A stretch of 43,362 bases of DNA from NCBI GenBank assembly GCA_021324795.1, contig JAJPIK010000012.1, positions 1-43,362 of the forward strand, in the 5' to 3' direction. The position numbers were made by a program, and so were the translations under genes. Positions 32,825-40,495 of this stretch are shown piece by piece. The notes below the pieces were generated by a model, which did no database searches, was not told the origin of the DNA, and saw only the letters and a program-made list of their open reading frames with translations. Position 1 is the first letter of the stretch. Each line of letters begins with the position of its first letter. Source of the DNA: Chloroflexota bacterium. Its GTDB lineage: Bacteria > Chloroflexota > UBA6077 > FW602-bin22 > CADDYW01.

Positions 32825-32852
32825 CCATTTACTGGGGGAAGAGGCTGGAGCT

Positions 32853-33023
32853 ATGCCGAGTTCGCGGTATAAATCACCCGGAAGCGAACTCCTAGATCCC
32901 CCGTCCCTCCCGGGTCGCGTGATGCCGAGCGTTTGTGCTGGCAGTCTGCCCCCCGATGCTTCCAAATCATCGCTTGCTAGCGACCCCGCGGAGAACCCTG
33001 CTCGTCGAGGAGACATACGGTGA
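32853..33023 (+). CDS. 56-codon ORF in the purH leader, doubtful
   Basis: ATG 32853, with GGAG close upstream, opens a 56-codon frame. It ends in a TGA that overlaps the purH GTG start (GTGA at 33020-33023). The peptide is rich in Ser and Pro (MPSSRYKSPGSELLDPP...), with no domain I know. The exact overlap suggests translational coupling, while the base-paired arms in the same stretch (32858-32891 and 32912-32986) suggest a structured RNA. The two readings compete, and purH also has its own Shine-Dalgarno sequence (GAGGAG, 33008-33013). Confidence 0.35.
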   Translation: MPSSRYKSPGSELLDPPSLPGRVMPSVCAGSLPPDASKSSLASDPAENPARRGDIR

Positions 33024-34570
33024 GAGCGATTTTGAGCGTCTCGGATCGGCGAGACGTCGTATCCTTTGCTCAGGGCCTTTTGGTATTAGGATTCGAGCTG
33101 TTCGCAACCGATGGAACAGCAAGCGAGCTAGCGAGTGCGGGTGTTGCAGTCCGTAACGTCAGTGAGCTAACCAACCACCCCGAGATGCTTGGCGGGCGGG
33201 TGAAAACCCTTCACCCGGCAATCTATGCTGGCTTACTAGCCGATCGCACTCAGCCTGAGCACCTGGCCCAATTGACCCGGTTTGGCTACACGCCAATCGA
33301 TCTGGTCGCGGTTAATCTCTATCCTTTCCAGGCGACAATCGAAACACCATCCGCCACTCTCACCCAGGCGATTGAAAACGTGGACATTGGTGGCGTGACG
33401 CTCTTGCGAGCCGCTGCGAAAAACTTCGCCCAGGTCATCACCGTCGTCGATCCGTCCGACTACAACACGGTCCTTGAGCGCCTGCAAGCACACACCGATG
33501 ACGTCGTCTGGCGACGCCAGCTCGCCGCGAAGGCATATCGGCATACCGCCGTCTATGATACGCAAGTGTCGGGTTATCTCGAAGGACCAGCCGAAGAGTT
33601 TCCAGAGCAGTTTACCATCGCCTTGCGGAAAGTCCAGGATCTGCGCTACGGCGAGAATCCCCATCAACGGTCGGCGCTCTACGTCCAAACCCCGAATCCC
33701 CGAGTTGGCGCGACGTTGGTCGGCGCCAAGCAGCTCCACGGCAAGGAACTCTCGTTCAACAACCTGCTCGACATCGATGCCGCGGTGAACTGCGTCCGCG
33801 ACTTTGCCGCGGTCACCGTCGCGATCGTCAAACACGGCAATCCGTGCGGCCTCGCCTGTGCCGATGAGCTCCCGGAAGCCTATCGAAAAGCTCTCGCTGG
33901 CGACCCGCTCTCGGCATTTGGCGGCGCGGTGGGTCTGAATCGAGTCGTCGACGACTTCACCGCCACGCTGATCAGTGAACAGCATTTCGACGACCTGATC
34001 GCCCCCGGTTACACTGACGGAGCGCTCGCGATTCTCCGACGCAAGAAAAATCTGCGAATCATGCAGGTGGACTTCAGTCCGTTAGGCGACGCCGAGGAAG
34101 TCAACCCGTCGCTCGCTCTCGACTTCCGGCGCATCGGCGGAGGCTTCCTGGTTCAAACGCCAAACAATCTGGCCGAAGATGATCTATCCTTGCGATCGGT
34201 AACTGACCGCGAGCCAACTCTGGAGGAACTGACCAACCTCATTTTTGCCTGGCGCGCGGTCAAGCACGTGAAGTCGAACGCGATTGTTCTCGCCCAGAAT
34301 TTGTCTCTGGTGGGCGTAGGAGCCGGCCAGATGAGTCGGGTCGACGCGGTCGAGATTGCCACGCGCAAAGCGGGAGACCGAGCCGTTGGCAGCGTTCTCG
34401 CTTCTGACGCTTTCTTCTCTCACCCGGACGGTCCAGAGCTCGCGGCAAAGGCCGGTGTGACCGCGATCATTCAGCCCGGTGGCGCGATGCGCGACGATGA
34501 GATCATCCGCGTCGCCAACCGCCACCACCTGGCAATGCTCTTCACCGGTCAACGACATTTCCGACATTGA
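33020..34570 (+). CDS. purH: Bifunctional AICAR transformylase / IMP cyclohydrolase
   Basis: A 516-residue protein performing the last two steps of purine synthesis. The N-terminal IMP cyclohydrolase (MGS-like) domain has ILSVSDRRDVVSFAQGLL, ELFATDGTASELASAGV, MLGGRVKTLHPAIYAGLLA and ENVDIGGVTLLRAAAKNF. The C-terminal transformylase domain has LRYGENPHQRSALY, LHGKELSFNNLLDIDAAVNCV (catalytic Lys region), AIVKHGNPCGLA (catalytic His), DPLSAFGGAVGLNR and FFSHPDGPELAAKAGVTAIIQPGG. Length and motifs are standard. The GTG start has GAGGAG six bases upstream. purH is not in a pur operon here. The long leader suggests separate regulation. Confidence 0.98.
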   Translation: MRAILSVSDRRDVVSFAQGLLVLGFELFATDGTASELASAGVAVRNVSELTNHPEMLGGRVKTLHPAIYAGLLADRTQPEHLAQLTRFGYTPIDLVAVNLYPFQATIETPSATLTQAIENVDIGGVTLLRAAAKNFAQVITVVDPSDYNTVLERLQAHTDDVVWRRQLAAKAYRHTAVYDTQVSGYLEGPAEEFPEQFTIALRKVQDLRYGENPHQRSALYVQTPNPRVGATLVGAKQLHGKELSFNNLLDIDAAVNCVRDFAAVTVAIVKHGNPCGLACADELPEAYRKALAGDPLSAFGGAVGLNRVVDDFTATLISEQHFDDLIAPGYTDGALAILRRKKNLRIMQVDFSPLGDAEEVNPSLALDFRRIGGGFLVQTPNNLAEDDLSLRSVTDREPTLEELTNLIFAWRAVKHVKSNAIVLAQNLSLVGVGAGQMSRVDAVEIATRKAGDRAVGSVLASDAFFSHPDGPELAAKAGVTAIIQPGGAMRDDEIIRVANRHHLAMLFTGQRHFRH

Positions 34571-34623
34571 TGCGGCTGGGGTCCCCTGATCGCCAGCCCC
34601 TAAGCCCCGAAGGAGGAAGAACT

Positions 34624-34944
34624 ATGCCCCTCTACGAATACGAATGCCAAGGCTGCTCGAATCGGTTCGAGGTTCGCCAGCGTGTCGTCGACGAGCCGGT
34701 CTCGGTTTGCCCGAGTTGTGGTGGTCCGACGAAACGGTTGTTTCATCCGGTGGGAATCATTTTCAAAGGCTCCGGCTGGTACGTGACCGACAGCCGCAAG
34801 AGCGATTCCTCGAATGCTTCAACCACGTCTGAAAAGAGCAGTGATTCGAGCACCAGCGCCGCCAAGGACGCATCGTCGACCACGTCGTCAGAGAAGAGCA
34901 GCAGCGAAAGTAAGAGCACGACGACGACAGGCTCGAATCCTTGA
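34624..34944 (+). CDS. FmdB-family zinc-ribbon protein
   Basis: A 106-residue protein. The N-terminal 45 residues are the FmdB/CxxC_CxxC_SSSS domain: MPLYEYECQGCSNRFEVRQR with Cys8 and Cys11, then VCPSCGG with Cys29 and Cys32, and the usual GSGWYVTDS end. The rest (about 60-106) is a Ser/Thr/Lys low-complexity tail, also common in the family. Function is poorly defined; the first member was named for formamidase regulation. AAGGAGGAAG precedes the ATG. The frame is open up to the purH stop, but the Shine-Dalgarno sequence and family start fix 34624. Confidence 0.93.
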   Translation: MPLYEYECQGCSNRFEVRQRVVDEPVSVCPSCGGPTKRLFHPVGIIFKGSGWYVTDSRKSDSSNASTTSEKSSDSSTSAAKDASSTTSSEKSSSESKSTTTTGSNP

Positions 34945-34948
34945 GCTG

Positions 34949-35440
34949 ATGGTGACAGCCGAAGTCGCGATCTATCTGAAAGAGCTTCTCTGGGTTCTCG
35001 ATCAGATCACGGAGATCCTAGCCACGTATCCGGTCGGTCGCTTAGACTGGCGACCGTCGACGAGCGCGGCAAACAGCGGCTATGCGATCGCAAACCACGT
35101 CCTGCAGGTCACCCGCGTGTACGCGCTCGGGTTTGGCTGTGGACAGGTAGTAACCCGTAATCGCTCAGTAGAGTTCACGGCAGACGGTGGGGACAGTCGT
35201 GAGCTCATTACCAAGCTTCGCGAACTCGCTCATGATCTGGAAACAGCACTTGGTGCACTTCCGGCCGAGACTCTCGATCGTCGTCTTCGCCCCTCGCCGG
35301 ATCTCTGGGGAACCGGAGAACCACGGGAGATCTCCGCCCGTGAAGCGATTGTCGAGAGCATTCGCCATGCCGCGATTCACCTTGGTGAATTGCGACTGAC
35401 CCGAGACCTCGCGGTGCGAGGCGATCGTCCCGGCGGATAA
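34949..35440 (+). CDS. DinB-like four-helix protein
   Basis: A 163-residue protein of the DinB/YfiT-like metal-binding four-helix fold. His in ANHVLQVTRVYALGF and the HAAIHLGELRLTRDL motif near the C-terminus supply the usual three-His site. The first helix has WVLDQITEILATYP, and DWRPS matches the typical 'W.P' turn. Relatives are mostly uncharacterised; some are thiol-S-transferases (bacillithiol, mycothiol). The ATG at 34949 follows the FmdB stop by four bases with no clear Shine-Dalgarno sequence, implying translational coupling. An 11-base tandem repeat crosses its stop codon (35432-35453). Confidence 0.82.
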   Translation: MVTAEVAIYLKELLWVLDQITEILATYPVGRLDWRPSTSAANSGYAIANHVLQVTRVYALGFGCGQVVTRNRSVEFTADGGDSRELITKLRELAHDLETALGALPAETLDRRLRPSPDLWGTGEPREISAREAIVESIRHAAIHLGELRLTRDLAVRGDRPGG

Positions 35441-35453
35441 GAGGCGGATAAGA
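35432..35453 (+). repeat. Tandem duplication of 11 bases across the DinB-like stop codon
   Basis: GGCGGATAAGA occurs twice in direct succession. The first copy holds the TAA stop at 35438-35440. Confidence 0.6.
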
Positions 35454-35482
35454 TCTGAATACTCCGTCCGACTCCTCGTTGC

Positions 35483-35884
35483 TTAACCCGGCAGTCCCCA
35501 AATTGTTGGCGTTGCGAGCTCCAAGCTGTTACCGGCCGGGTCGCGAAAATACAGCGATTGGCCACCGCCGGGCCAGGTAACCTCCGCTTCGATCGGCACA
35601 CCCTGGTCCTGGAGCTGCTGACGCCAGGCCGGCAGCTCGGCGGCCGAGGTCGCGAACGCCACGTGGCCCGATCCAAGAGTGCCGTGGGGGGGAATATCGC
35701 CACCTGGTTGGCTGGTTGTACACGGGTTAAACAGCAGGAACATCGCGTCGCCACAACGGAAGAAGACGTGGCGCCCCGGAACCTTCGAGTCGAGAGTCAA
35801 ACCGAGCACTGTTGTGTAGAAAATCTCCGCCACGTCCAAATTGTCAACGTAGAGGCAGGTTTCGAGAACTCGTTGGACGCGCAT
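35483..35884 (-). CDS. VOC-family (glyoxalase/bleomycin-resistance fold) protein
   Basis: A 133-residue single-unit VOC protein with paired beta-alpha-beta-beta-beta modules: VLETCLYVDNLDVAEIFYTTVLGLTL, GRHVFFRCGDAMFLLFNP, GHVAFATSAAELPAWRQQL and GGGQSLYFRDPAGNSLELATP. Metal-ligand candidates are the Glu near the start, His in SGHVAF and the Glu in NSLELA. Family members include glyoxalase I, dioxygenases and antibiotic-binding proteins; the role here is open. GGAGAGG lies a few bases before the ATG. It converges on the DinB-like gene. Confidence 0.92.
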   Translation of the reverse strand: MRVQRVLETCLYVDNLDVAEIFYTTVLGLTLDSKVPGRHVFFRCGDAMFLLFNPCTTSQPGGDIPPHGTLGSGHVAFATSAAELPAWRQQLQDQGVPIEAEVTWPGGGQSLYFRDPAGNSLELATPTIWGLPG

Positions 35885-35913
35885 TTTTCCTCTCCATTTT
35901 TCAAGACCGGGGC

Positions 35914-35942
35914 TTGATTGTCCTTCATGCTATCAGTAAACT
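35914..35942 (+). promoter_or_regulatory. Possible promoter of the isochorismatase-like gene
   Basis: TTGATT (35914-35919), 17 bases, TAAACT (35937-35942). An alternative extended -10, TGCTATCAG, overlaps at 35928-35936. Confidence 0.4.
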
Positions 35943-36037
35943 AGCCAGCGACACTCCCGCTTCGGCGAGGATGAATCCGGTTCGGCAGCGATGGTGAGGT
36001 CACGCGGTGGGCGAGCCTTTGCTCGAAGGAGAGAATA

Positions 36038-36646
36038 ATGGTAGACCAGGAACGAATTGATCCCCAACGCGCAGCGCTAATCGTCTACGACGCCTGCCGC
36101 CGCGCGCTGACGCCGGCCAATCCGGAGCGGCGCCAGGCGATGCGGCCAGTGCTCGATGCCTGGGTCACCTTGATTGGCGCCTGCCGCGCCGCGAACCTAC
36201 CCATTATCTATACTACGCCGGTCAGTCGGGCCGATGGTGCGGACGTGGTGCTGCTGCCAACCGATCTCAGCGTCGAGACCGGCGTTCCGTCGCTCACCAA
36301 CTGTGTCGAAGGGACCGAGGACGCGGGCTTCCCAGATGAGATTGCCCCCCGTTCCCAGGACTACGTTTTCCTGAAGCGTCGGCCAAGTGCCTTCTATGGA
36401 ACCGGGGTGGCCGAGCTGCTCCGGATGCTTCGTCGAGATACCATCCTCATCGGAGGCGGAGCGACGAACCGAGGCGTCGAAACCAGTGTACGCGAGGCAT
36501 TCAGCATGGACCTTTCGGTCGTTGTCGTCCGTGAATGCTGCTGGAGTGGCGACCGCGAAGCGCACAACTACAGCTTGAACAAAGCGATGAAAATGTACGG
36601 ACGCATCCGCACTCTCGAACAAACGTTGGCGCTCTTGGGAAGCTAG
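36038..36646 (+). CDS. Isochorismatase-like (cysteine hydrolase family) protein lacking the Cys nucleophile
   Basis: A 202-residue protein of the isochorismatase-like fold. The acidic residue is Asp18 in ALIVYDACRRAL and the Lys is Lys113 in VFLKRRPSAFYGT. The third catalytic position, Cys in nicotinamidase-type enzymes (xTNVCVxxTxxxA), is Gly146 in GATNRGVETSVREA. That agrees with true isochorismatases, which use no Cys, or with a non-catalytic relative. Length is typical. AAGGAGAG precedes the ATG. It ends three bases before the dtd start, so the two are probably one transcript. Confidence 0.88.
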   Translation: MVDQERIDPQRAALIVYDACRRALTPANPERRQAMRPVLDAWVTLIGACRAANLPIIYTTPVSRADGADVVLLPTDLSVETGVPSLTNCVEGTEDAGFPDEIAPRSQDYVFLKRRPSAFYGTGVAELLRMLRRDTILIGGGATNRGVETSVREAFSMDLSVVVVRECCWSGDREAHNYSLNKAMKMYGRIRTLEQTLALLGS

Positions 36647-36648
36647 CC

Positions 36649-37086
36649 TTGCGGGCAGTGTTACAACGGGTGAGCCAGGCTCGAGTCCTGGTTAGCGGAG
36701 AGGAAGTCGGCGCAATTGGGACCGGATGGGCAATCTTTCTGGGGATCGGCCCCGAGGACGATGAGGCCAGCGCGACCAGGCTGGTGGACAAGATCGTCAA
36801 GCTGCGGGCTTTCGAGGACAGTCAGGGGAAGATGAACCTGTCGGTCGAAGACGTTGGCGGTGAACTACTGGTCATCTCGCAATTCACCTTGTACGCCGAT
36901 CTGTCGCACGGACGACGCCCAAGCTTCGTTGGCGCGGCTCCGCCGGCTCAAGCCGAGGTACTGGTCACGCGCGTCGTGGACTTTTTCCGTGCACGCGGCC
37001 TGCGCGTAGCAACTGGCCGCTTTGGCGCACTCATGGACGTGGAATTGACCAACCACGGTCCAGTGACGTTCGTCCTCACGGCGTGA
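36649..37086 (+). CDS. dtd: D-aminoacyl-tRNA deacylase
   Basis: A 145-residue protein, the normal Dtd length. It frees tRNAs wrongly charged with D-amino acids or Gly. Signatures are LRAVLQRVSQARVLVSGEEVG at the start, the active-site loop SQFTLYADLSHGRRPSF, and the cross-subunit Gly-Pro motif in TNHGPVTFVL at the end. The start is TTG 36649, judged from the family N-terminus (usually MRAVVQRV). The frame is open further upstream but overlaps the previous gene. GGGAAG lies just ahead within the end of that gene. Confidence 0.95.
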   Translation: MRAVLQRVSQARVLVSGEEVGAIGTGWAIFLGIGPEDDEASATRLVDKIVKLRAFEDSQGKMNLSVEDVGGELLVISQFTLYADLSHGRRPSFVGAAPPAQAEVLVTRVVDFFRARGLRVATGRFGALMDVELTNHGPVTFVLTA

Positions 37087-37221
37087 GGCAGGGGCACAAT
37101 GCTCGTGCTGGGCCTACTCGCCGCGAGCAGGCACGGCAAGCTTGGGGAAGCCACGATCGACCTACCCCTTGATCGAACGAGCAGTAGCCCGTTTCCTTGC
37201 GTCTGACCTGAGAAAGCTCCC

Positions 37222-38667
37222 TCAGCCTTCCTGATCCATCCACTGAACGTCAAACCGGACCACCAGCGAGGTGAGGTAGGCATCGGGGATTCCGCTCAGA
37301 CTTCCGTATTCGGCTTCGACGACGTTGATCGTCGTCGCCAGCAGGTCAGTCTTCAGCTCGGCGCTAGCCCCTGGCTCGGCTGGCAAGATCGCGGCGATGT
37401 CGCTGGTTTGGGCCCAACTATCGATCTGGTCACGCTCACCGTCAAGCGCCCCCGGACTCACTAAGCCGAGAGCGTGGAGCTGGTCGTCGCCAACATAGTC
37501 CTGCAGCCAAGCACTAAAGGCGAAGCAGCGCGAGGCTCCCCCATGGCGATTGACGAGCGCGCAATTCAGGCCACACGCCGCGACCAAGGCACCAGTTTGC
37601 GGATCGGTAATCGTGTGGATCTCGTCGAACGAGTCATCACCAAACTCATAGCGTGACTGGAAGCTGAGCCGACGCGGTGCCAAGCGGGCAGCAGGTGGAC
37701 GGGTCCGAACTACCGAGGCTCCCCGCGCGGCCGGACGCTCGGCTATCCTTTCGATCGGCACCGGTTCCGGGCGACGAGGCTCGGAACGGTAGAATTCATT
37801 CCGGGCTATCCCAGGTCGAGACAGTGGCACGGCGTCACGCTCGGGGCCGGGTCGGGCAACGCTCGCGCGCCCGAAATCACGATGCGGGTCCTCGATCATA
37901 GGCGCGCTACCGTCTTCATCAACCACATCCTCGGCGTCGTCAAGTCGCGACGTCGATCTAGCGGGGCGTCGGAATGGCGAGTCGTTCATTCGCAAGGCTC
38001 CGAATGATCGTCGTGAGCCGGTGCGTCCCATTGAGCCAAGGGTCGGCAGACGAAGTGAGAAGTCTTCCGGTAGGCTCAAGGCCGGTAGGCTGAGCCCCGC
38101 GGTGCGCATCAGCACCAATCCTCCAAGGATGAATGCGAACAGAAAAGCTAGGACCGGTCCAACTGGCGAGATGTGCTCATCATCAGCGGCAGTCGATGAA
38201 CGAGGGGAGTTTGCTGAACTAGCAGCAATCGACGCGCTCGCGCTGTTCGCCGCACTGCCGGTTGCTCCGGCTCCCGCCAGGTCACTACTGATCGTTGGAC
38301 GAACGGCCGGGGTAGCAACATTCGACAAGTCGACCGGTATCTGAAGCGCTTGAGCGAGCGATTGGAGAGCGGTCAGATCAGAAGGCTCTCTCAGATTTCC
38401 GTTGCGTGCCGAATCGACCGCCTGTTGAACGAGGCTCGTTGGCGAGCCAAGGATCGACAGCCGCTCTCGGGCCACCGTCGCGTTGTGATCACGTTGATAC
38501 AATTGGGCAACGACGCTCACGTAGTCAACCGTCGTCACGTGCTGAGAAGGCGTGTTGGCGAATGGTCGGGTTATGACCCAACCTAGGCCGATGCCGACGA
38601 CGAATACCACGGCAAAGAGAAGCGCCGGGCGGCCCGGCGCCCAGCGGTCAGCGACTGAGACACGCAT
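37222..38667 (-). CDS. Membrane-anchored protein with variable middle, hypothetical (pair member 2)
   Basis: A 481-residue protein I cannot assign. Segments in order: a membrane helix (about 15-34, ALLFAVVFVVGIGLGWVI); a short helical domain (TVDYVSVVAQLYQRDHNATVARERLSILG, about 46-75) that also occurs in the gene upstream; a Ser/Ala-rich linker; a second membrane helix (about 168-190); a long Arg/Pro/Ser-rich stretch (about 200-330); and a folded C-terminal part with SRYEFGDDSFDEIHTITD and VAACGLNCALVNRHGGASRCFAF (three Cys). The start has GGGAGG just ahead, inside the end of the upstream gene (three bases between genes). A surface or cell-envelope role is likely but unproven. Confidence 0.85.
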   Translation of the reverse strand: MRVSVADRWAPGRPALLFAVVFVVGIGLGWVITRPFANTPSQHVTTVDYVSVVAQLYQRDHNATVARERLSILGSPTSLVQQAVDSARNGNLREPSDLTALQSLAQALQIPVDLSNVATPAVRPTISSDLAGAGATGSAANSASASIAASSANSPRSSTAADDEHISPVGPVLAFLFAFILGGLVLMRTAGLSLPALSLPEDFSLRLPTLGSMGRTGSRRSFGALRMNDSPFRRPARSTSRLDDAEDVVDEDGSAPMIEDPHRDFGRASVARPGPERDAVPLSRPGIARNEFYRSEPRRPEPVPIERIAERPAARGASVVRTRPPAARLAPRRLSFQSRYEFGDDSFDEIHTITDPQTGALVAACGLNCALVNRHGGASRCFAFSAWLQDYVGDDQLHALGLVSPGALDGERDQIDSWAQTSDIAAILPAEPGASAELKTDLLATTINVVEAEYGSLSGIPDAYLTSLVVRFDVQWMDQEG

Positions 38668-38670
38668 GCG

Positions 38671-39591
38671 TCAACCTCCCACCTGCACGAGCTTAAAGTA
38701 GACGTAGCCATCGTGGCCGTTGTAGGAGATGTGATACCAGCGCGATTCGGCTGGATCGATCGCTTCTCCTTGTACTTCCCCAAGGACAACGACTTTCGCG
38801 CCGAATGGGACGATGGCCAGGGCGGATGACTTTGAGGTTGGATCGCGGCGCAGAATGGCCGGAGAACGATCGGACGTGTGAATCACGGCGGTGCGCTGGG
38901 CCGACGAGGCACCAGGCGGGGGCGCCGACGAGCCGACGGAAACCGCTGGATTCGCCGTTGGCGCAGGCTTAACGGCCGGTGCGACGCTGTTGGCCGTCGA
39001 TGGCGGAGCATTCGTCGCGACCGGCACGCTTGGGCTCAATTGCACGCTCGGATTAGCTGGTGCGCTATTCACCACCGGCGCGGCAGCGGTTGGCTCCGAC
39101 GTCGCCTGGGCCACTGGAGCGGCCGGCATCACAACGGTCGTCGCAGTTGGAATCGGCTGGACCGTCGCTGCCGCAGGAACTGGCTGGACCGTCGCCGCTG
39201 CTGTCGTCTGCTGATCTCCGGAAGCAGCGACCAGCGCCGCGGCAAATTCGTGAAGCTGATTGGCTTCCTGTTGTTTCACTTGGTCGTGGGAAGCAGCCAG
39301 TTCATCGGCAACCGCGAGAACGGCCACCGAGGGATTTTGGTAGCCCAGGGTGATGAGTCGGTTGCGAACGTCGCTCAGCGGCGCTCCCTGGGCGTAGAGG
39401 TCGCTCACCAGCAACATGTAATGCTCCTGAAGGCTCGCCGCTTGATTGAATAGGCGACCATGCAACCCCCAGCCAAGCCCGAAAAGGAGGCCAAAGGCAA
39501 GGACGACAACGATCGCCGACGGCTTCCAGCGCTCAACCGTGCTTGACTGTGCTGAGCGAAGCCGGTTTCGTCGTCGCGAGGTAGTTCTCAT
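38671..39591 (-). CDS. Membrane-anchored SH3b-domain protein (pair member 1)
   Basis: A 306-residue protein. A basic N-terminus (MRTTSRRRNRL) is followed by one membrane helix (about 26-43, AIVVVLAFGLLFGLGWGL). A short helical domain (HYMLLVSDLYAQGAPLSDVRNRLITLG, about 55-85) resembles the one in the downstream gene. A long Pro/Ala/Thr/Val-rich linker of near-repeats (AATVQP(V/I)P, about 125-215) leads to a C-terminal bacterial SH3-like domain (VVLGEVQGEAIDPAESRWYH, HDGYVYFKLVQV). SH3b domains often bind cell-wall peptides. The ATG at 39591 has GGAG ten bases ahead; the frame extends upstream without signal or start support. Operon with 37222-38667. Confidence 0.85.
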   Translation of the reverse strand: MRTTSRRRNRLRSAQSSTVERWKPSAIVVVLAFGLLFGLGWGLHGRLFNQAASLQEHYMLLVSDLYAQGAPLSDVRNRLITLGYQNPSVAVLAVADELAASHDQVKQQEANQLHEFAAALVAASGDQQTTAAATVQPVPAAATVQPIPTATTVVMPAAPVAQATSEPTAAAPVVNSAPANPSVQLSPSVPVATNAPPSTANSVAPAVKPAPTANPAVSVGSSAPPPGASSAQRTAVIHTSDRSPAILRRDPTSKSSALAIVPFGAKVVVLGEVQGEAIDPAESRWYHISYNGHDGYVYFKLVQVGG

Positions 39592-39922
39592 CAGGCATGC
39601 ACTCCGATCGGCCGCGGTTTGGCTGGTTTCAGGTAAAATCGTTCTCCTCGCCTGGCAAACAGGTGCCCAAACGCACGCTATCGAGCTCGCCACTCTTTGA
39701 TTGAGGAGAATCTTTTGGCTTATGCCCCGGGGCCGGTTCTCGAGGAACTCTTCGATCCAGCCTGGCGCCAAACATCATTGACCCGGTTTGCGGTAACCCA
39801 ATTTTAGTACAGCCCTTTGCTCCTGAGTAGACCGTAAATGGCTGAAATTGCCAATTGTTAAAAAACTCCAACGGTAGTGACGATGCCAGCGGTGAGTAAT
39901 ACGGGCTGTCTCGATCCCCATA

Positions 39923-39956
39923 TTTATCACTCATTACTCGTCACTCATCACTTGTC
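39923..39956 (+). repeat. ACTC-rich short tandem-like tract, copy 2
   Basis: TATCACTCATTACTCGTCAC followed by TCATCACTTG. Units of six or seven bases (ATCACTC, ATTACTC, GTCACTC) recur. It is similar to the tract at 28086-28111, which also precedes a rightward gene. Confidence 0.5.
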
Positions 39957-39958
39957 CG

Positions 39959-39967
39959 TGGTACAAT
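39959..39967 (+). promoter_or_regulatory. Extended -10 promoter of the 40002 gene
   Basis: TGGTACAAT (TGn plus TACAAT), 34 bases before the ATG. Confidence 0.5.
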
Positions 39968-40001
39968 TGGCACACTATTTTTCGCGGAGCTACGAACGGT
40001 C

Positions 40002-40493
40002 ATGGTTAGAGATTACGAAACGCCAACCGTCCCCCCGGCCTGGGAAAACTTCGCTCGGGACTGGGCCGCTCGGCTAGGTCTTACGGAGACGGAGATTTCG
40101 CTCGTCTGTTCGCCCGATCGCTATGGTATCGCGTTAGTGTTGCGCGTCATCCGCAAAGATGGCGTTGAATGCGTTGCAACCAAGCGCTCGTCCGATGCCG
40201 ACGACGCCACTGAACGGCGTCAGCGCTTCCTTGACGCGGTGCAAACCGGTGATTTCACCAAGATCGAACTCGACGTAGCTGGTTATTACGTCAGCGAGGG
40301 AACGGTCAACTGTGTCCTTTGCCCGGGCGCACCGGCGCACCCAGAATGGCAGCACGCCATCCTCCGGGAGCTACTGCGCATTGCCGATCCCCCGGCGGAG
40401 CTGGCTGGCGATCTCTCGCCCGAAGATGCGGATGATGCTGAGTTGGCGTCGCTTGACCAGAAAGTAGCCGAGCGCCTAGAGGCTGTTTCCTAA
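40002..40493 (+). CDS. Hypothetical protein, 163 residues
   Basis: Not recognised. The sequence is soluble and acidic, with no signal or membrane segment. The central part (SLVCSPDRYGIALVLRVIRK, VECVATKRSSDADDATERRQ, FTKIELDVAGYYVSEGTVNC) looks like a mixed alpha/beta domain. The last 35 residues are rich in Asp, Glu and Ala (PPAELAGDLSPEDADDAELA). Two Cys near residue 108 (NCVLCPG) could bind metal, but no second pair is seen. GGAG lies 12 bases ahead of the ATG. It ends at the large palindrome shared with the convergent small gene. Confidence 0.72.
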   Translation: MVRDYETPTVPPAWENFARDWAARLGLTETEISLVCSPDRYGIALVLRVIRKDGVECVATKRSSDADDATERRQRFLDAVQTGDFTKIELDVAGYYVSEGTVNCVLCPGAPAHPEWQHAILRELLRIADPPAELAGDLSPEDADDAELASLDQKVAERLEAVS

Positions 40494-40495
40494 AG

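Larger units (their letters stand above)
32447..32852. other. Gene-poor stretch between divergent transcription units
   Basis: It holds a promoter for the leftward operon (32525-32553), a stem-loop at 32489-32518, a 14-codon ORF with a perfect Shine-Dalgarno sequence (32712-32764) and the purH promoter (32795-32824). Nothing is recognised in 32565-32690. Confidence 0.6.
39592..40001. other. Intergenic stretch of about 410 bases between divergent genes
   Basis: It holds an ACTC-rich tract at 39923-39956 and an extended -10 at 39959-39967. Open frames across it have no recognisable product. I see no RNA gene. Confidence 0.5.

Noticed and set aside
32831..33019. ZTP (pfl) riboswitch ahead of purH
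   Set aside because: A GGGTCGCGTGATGCC stretch resembles part of it, but I could not find the required downstream CCGCCTGGGC-type half, so I left the element unnamed.
36535..36648. Longer N-terminus for Dtd
   Set aside because: It would overlap the isochorismatase-like gene in another frame, and Dtd proteins begin at the MRAVVQRV-type strand.
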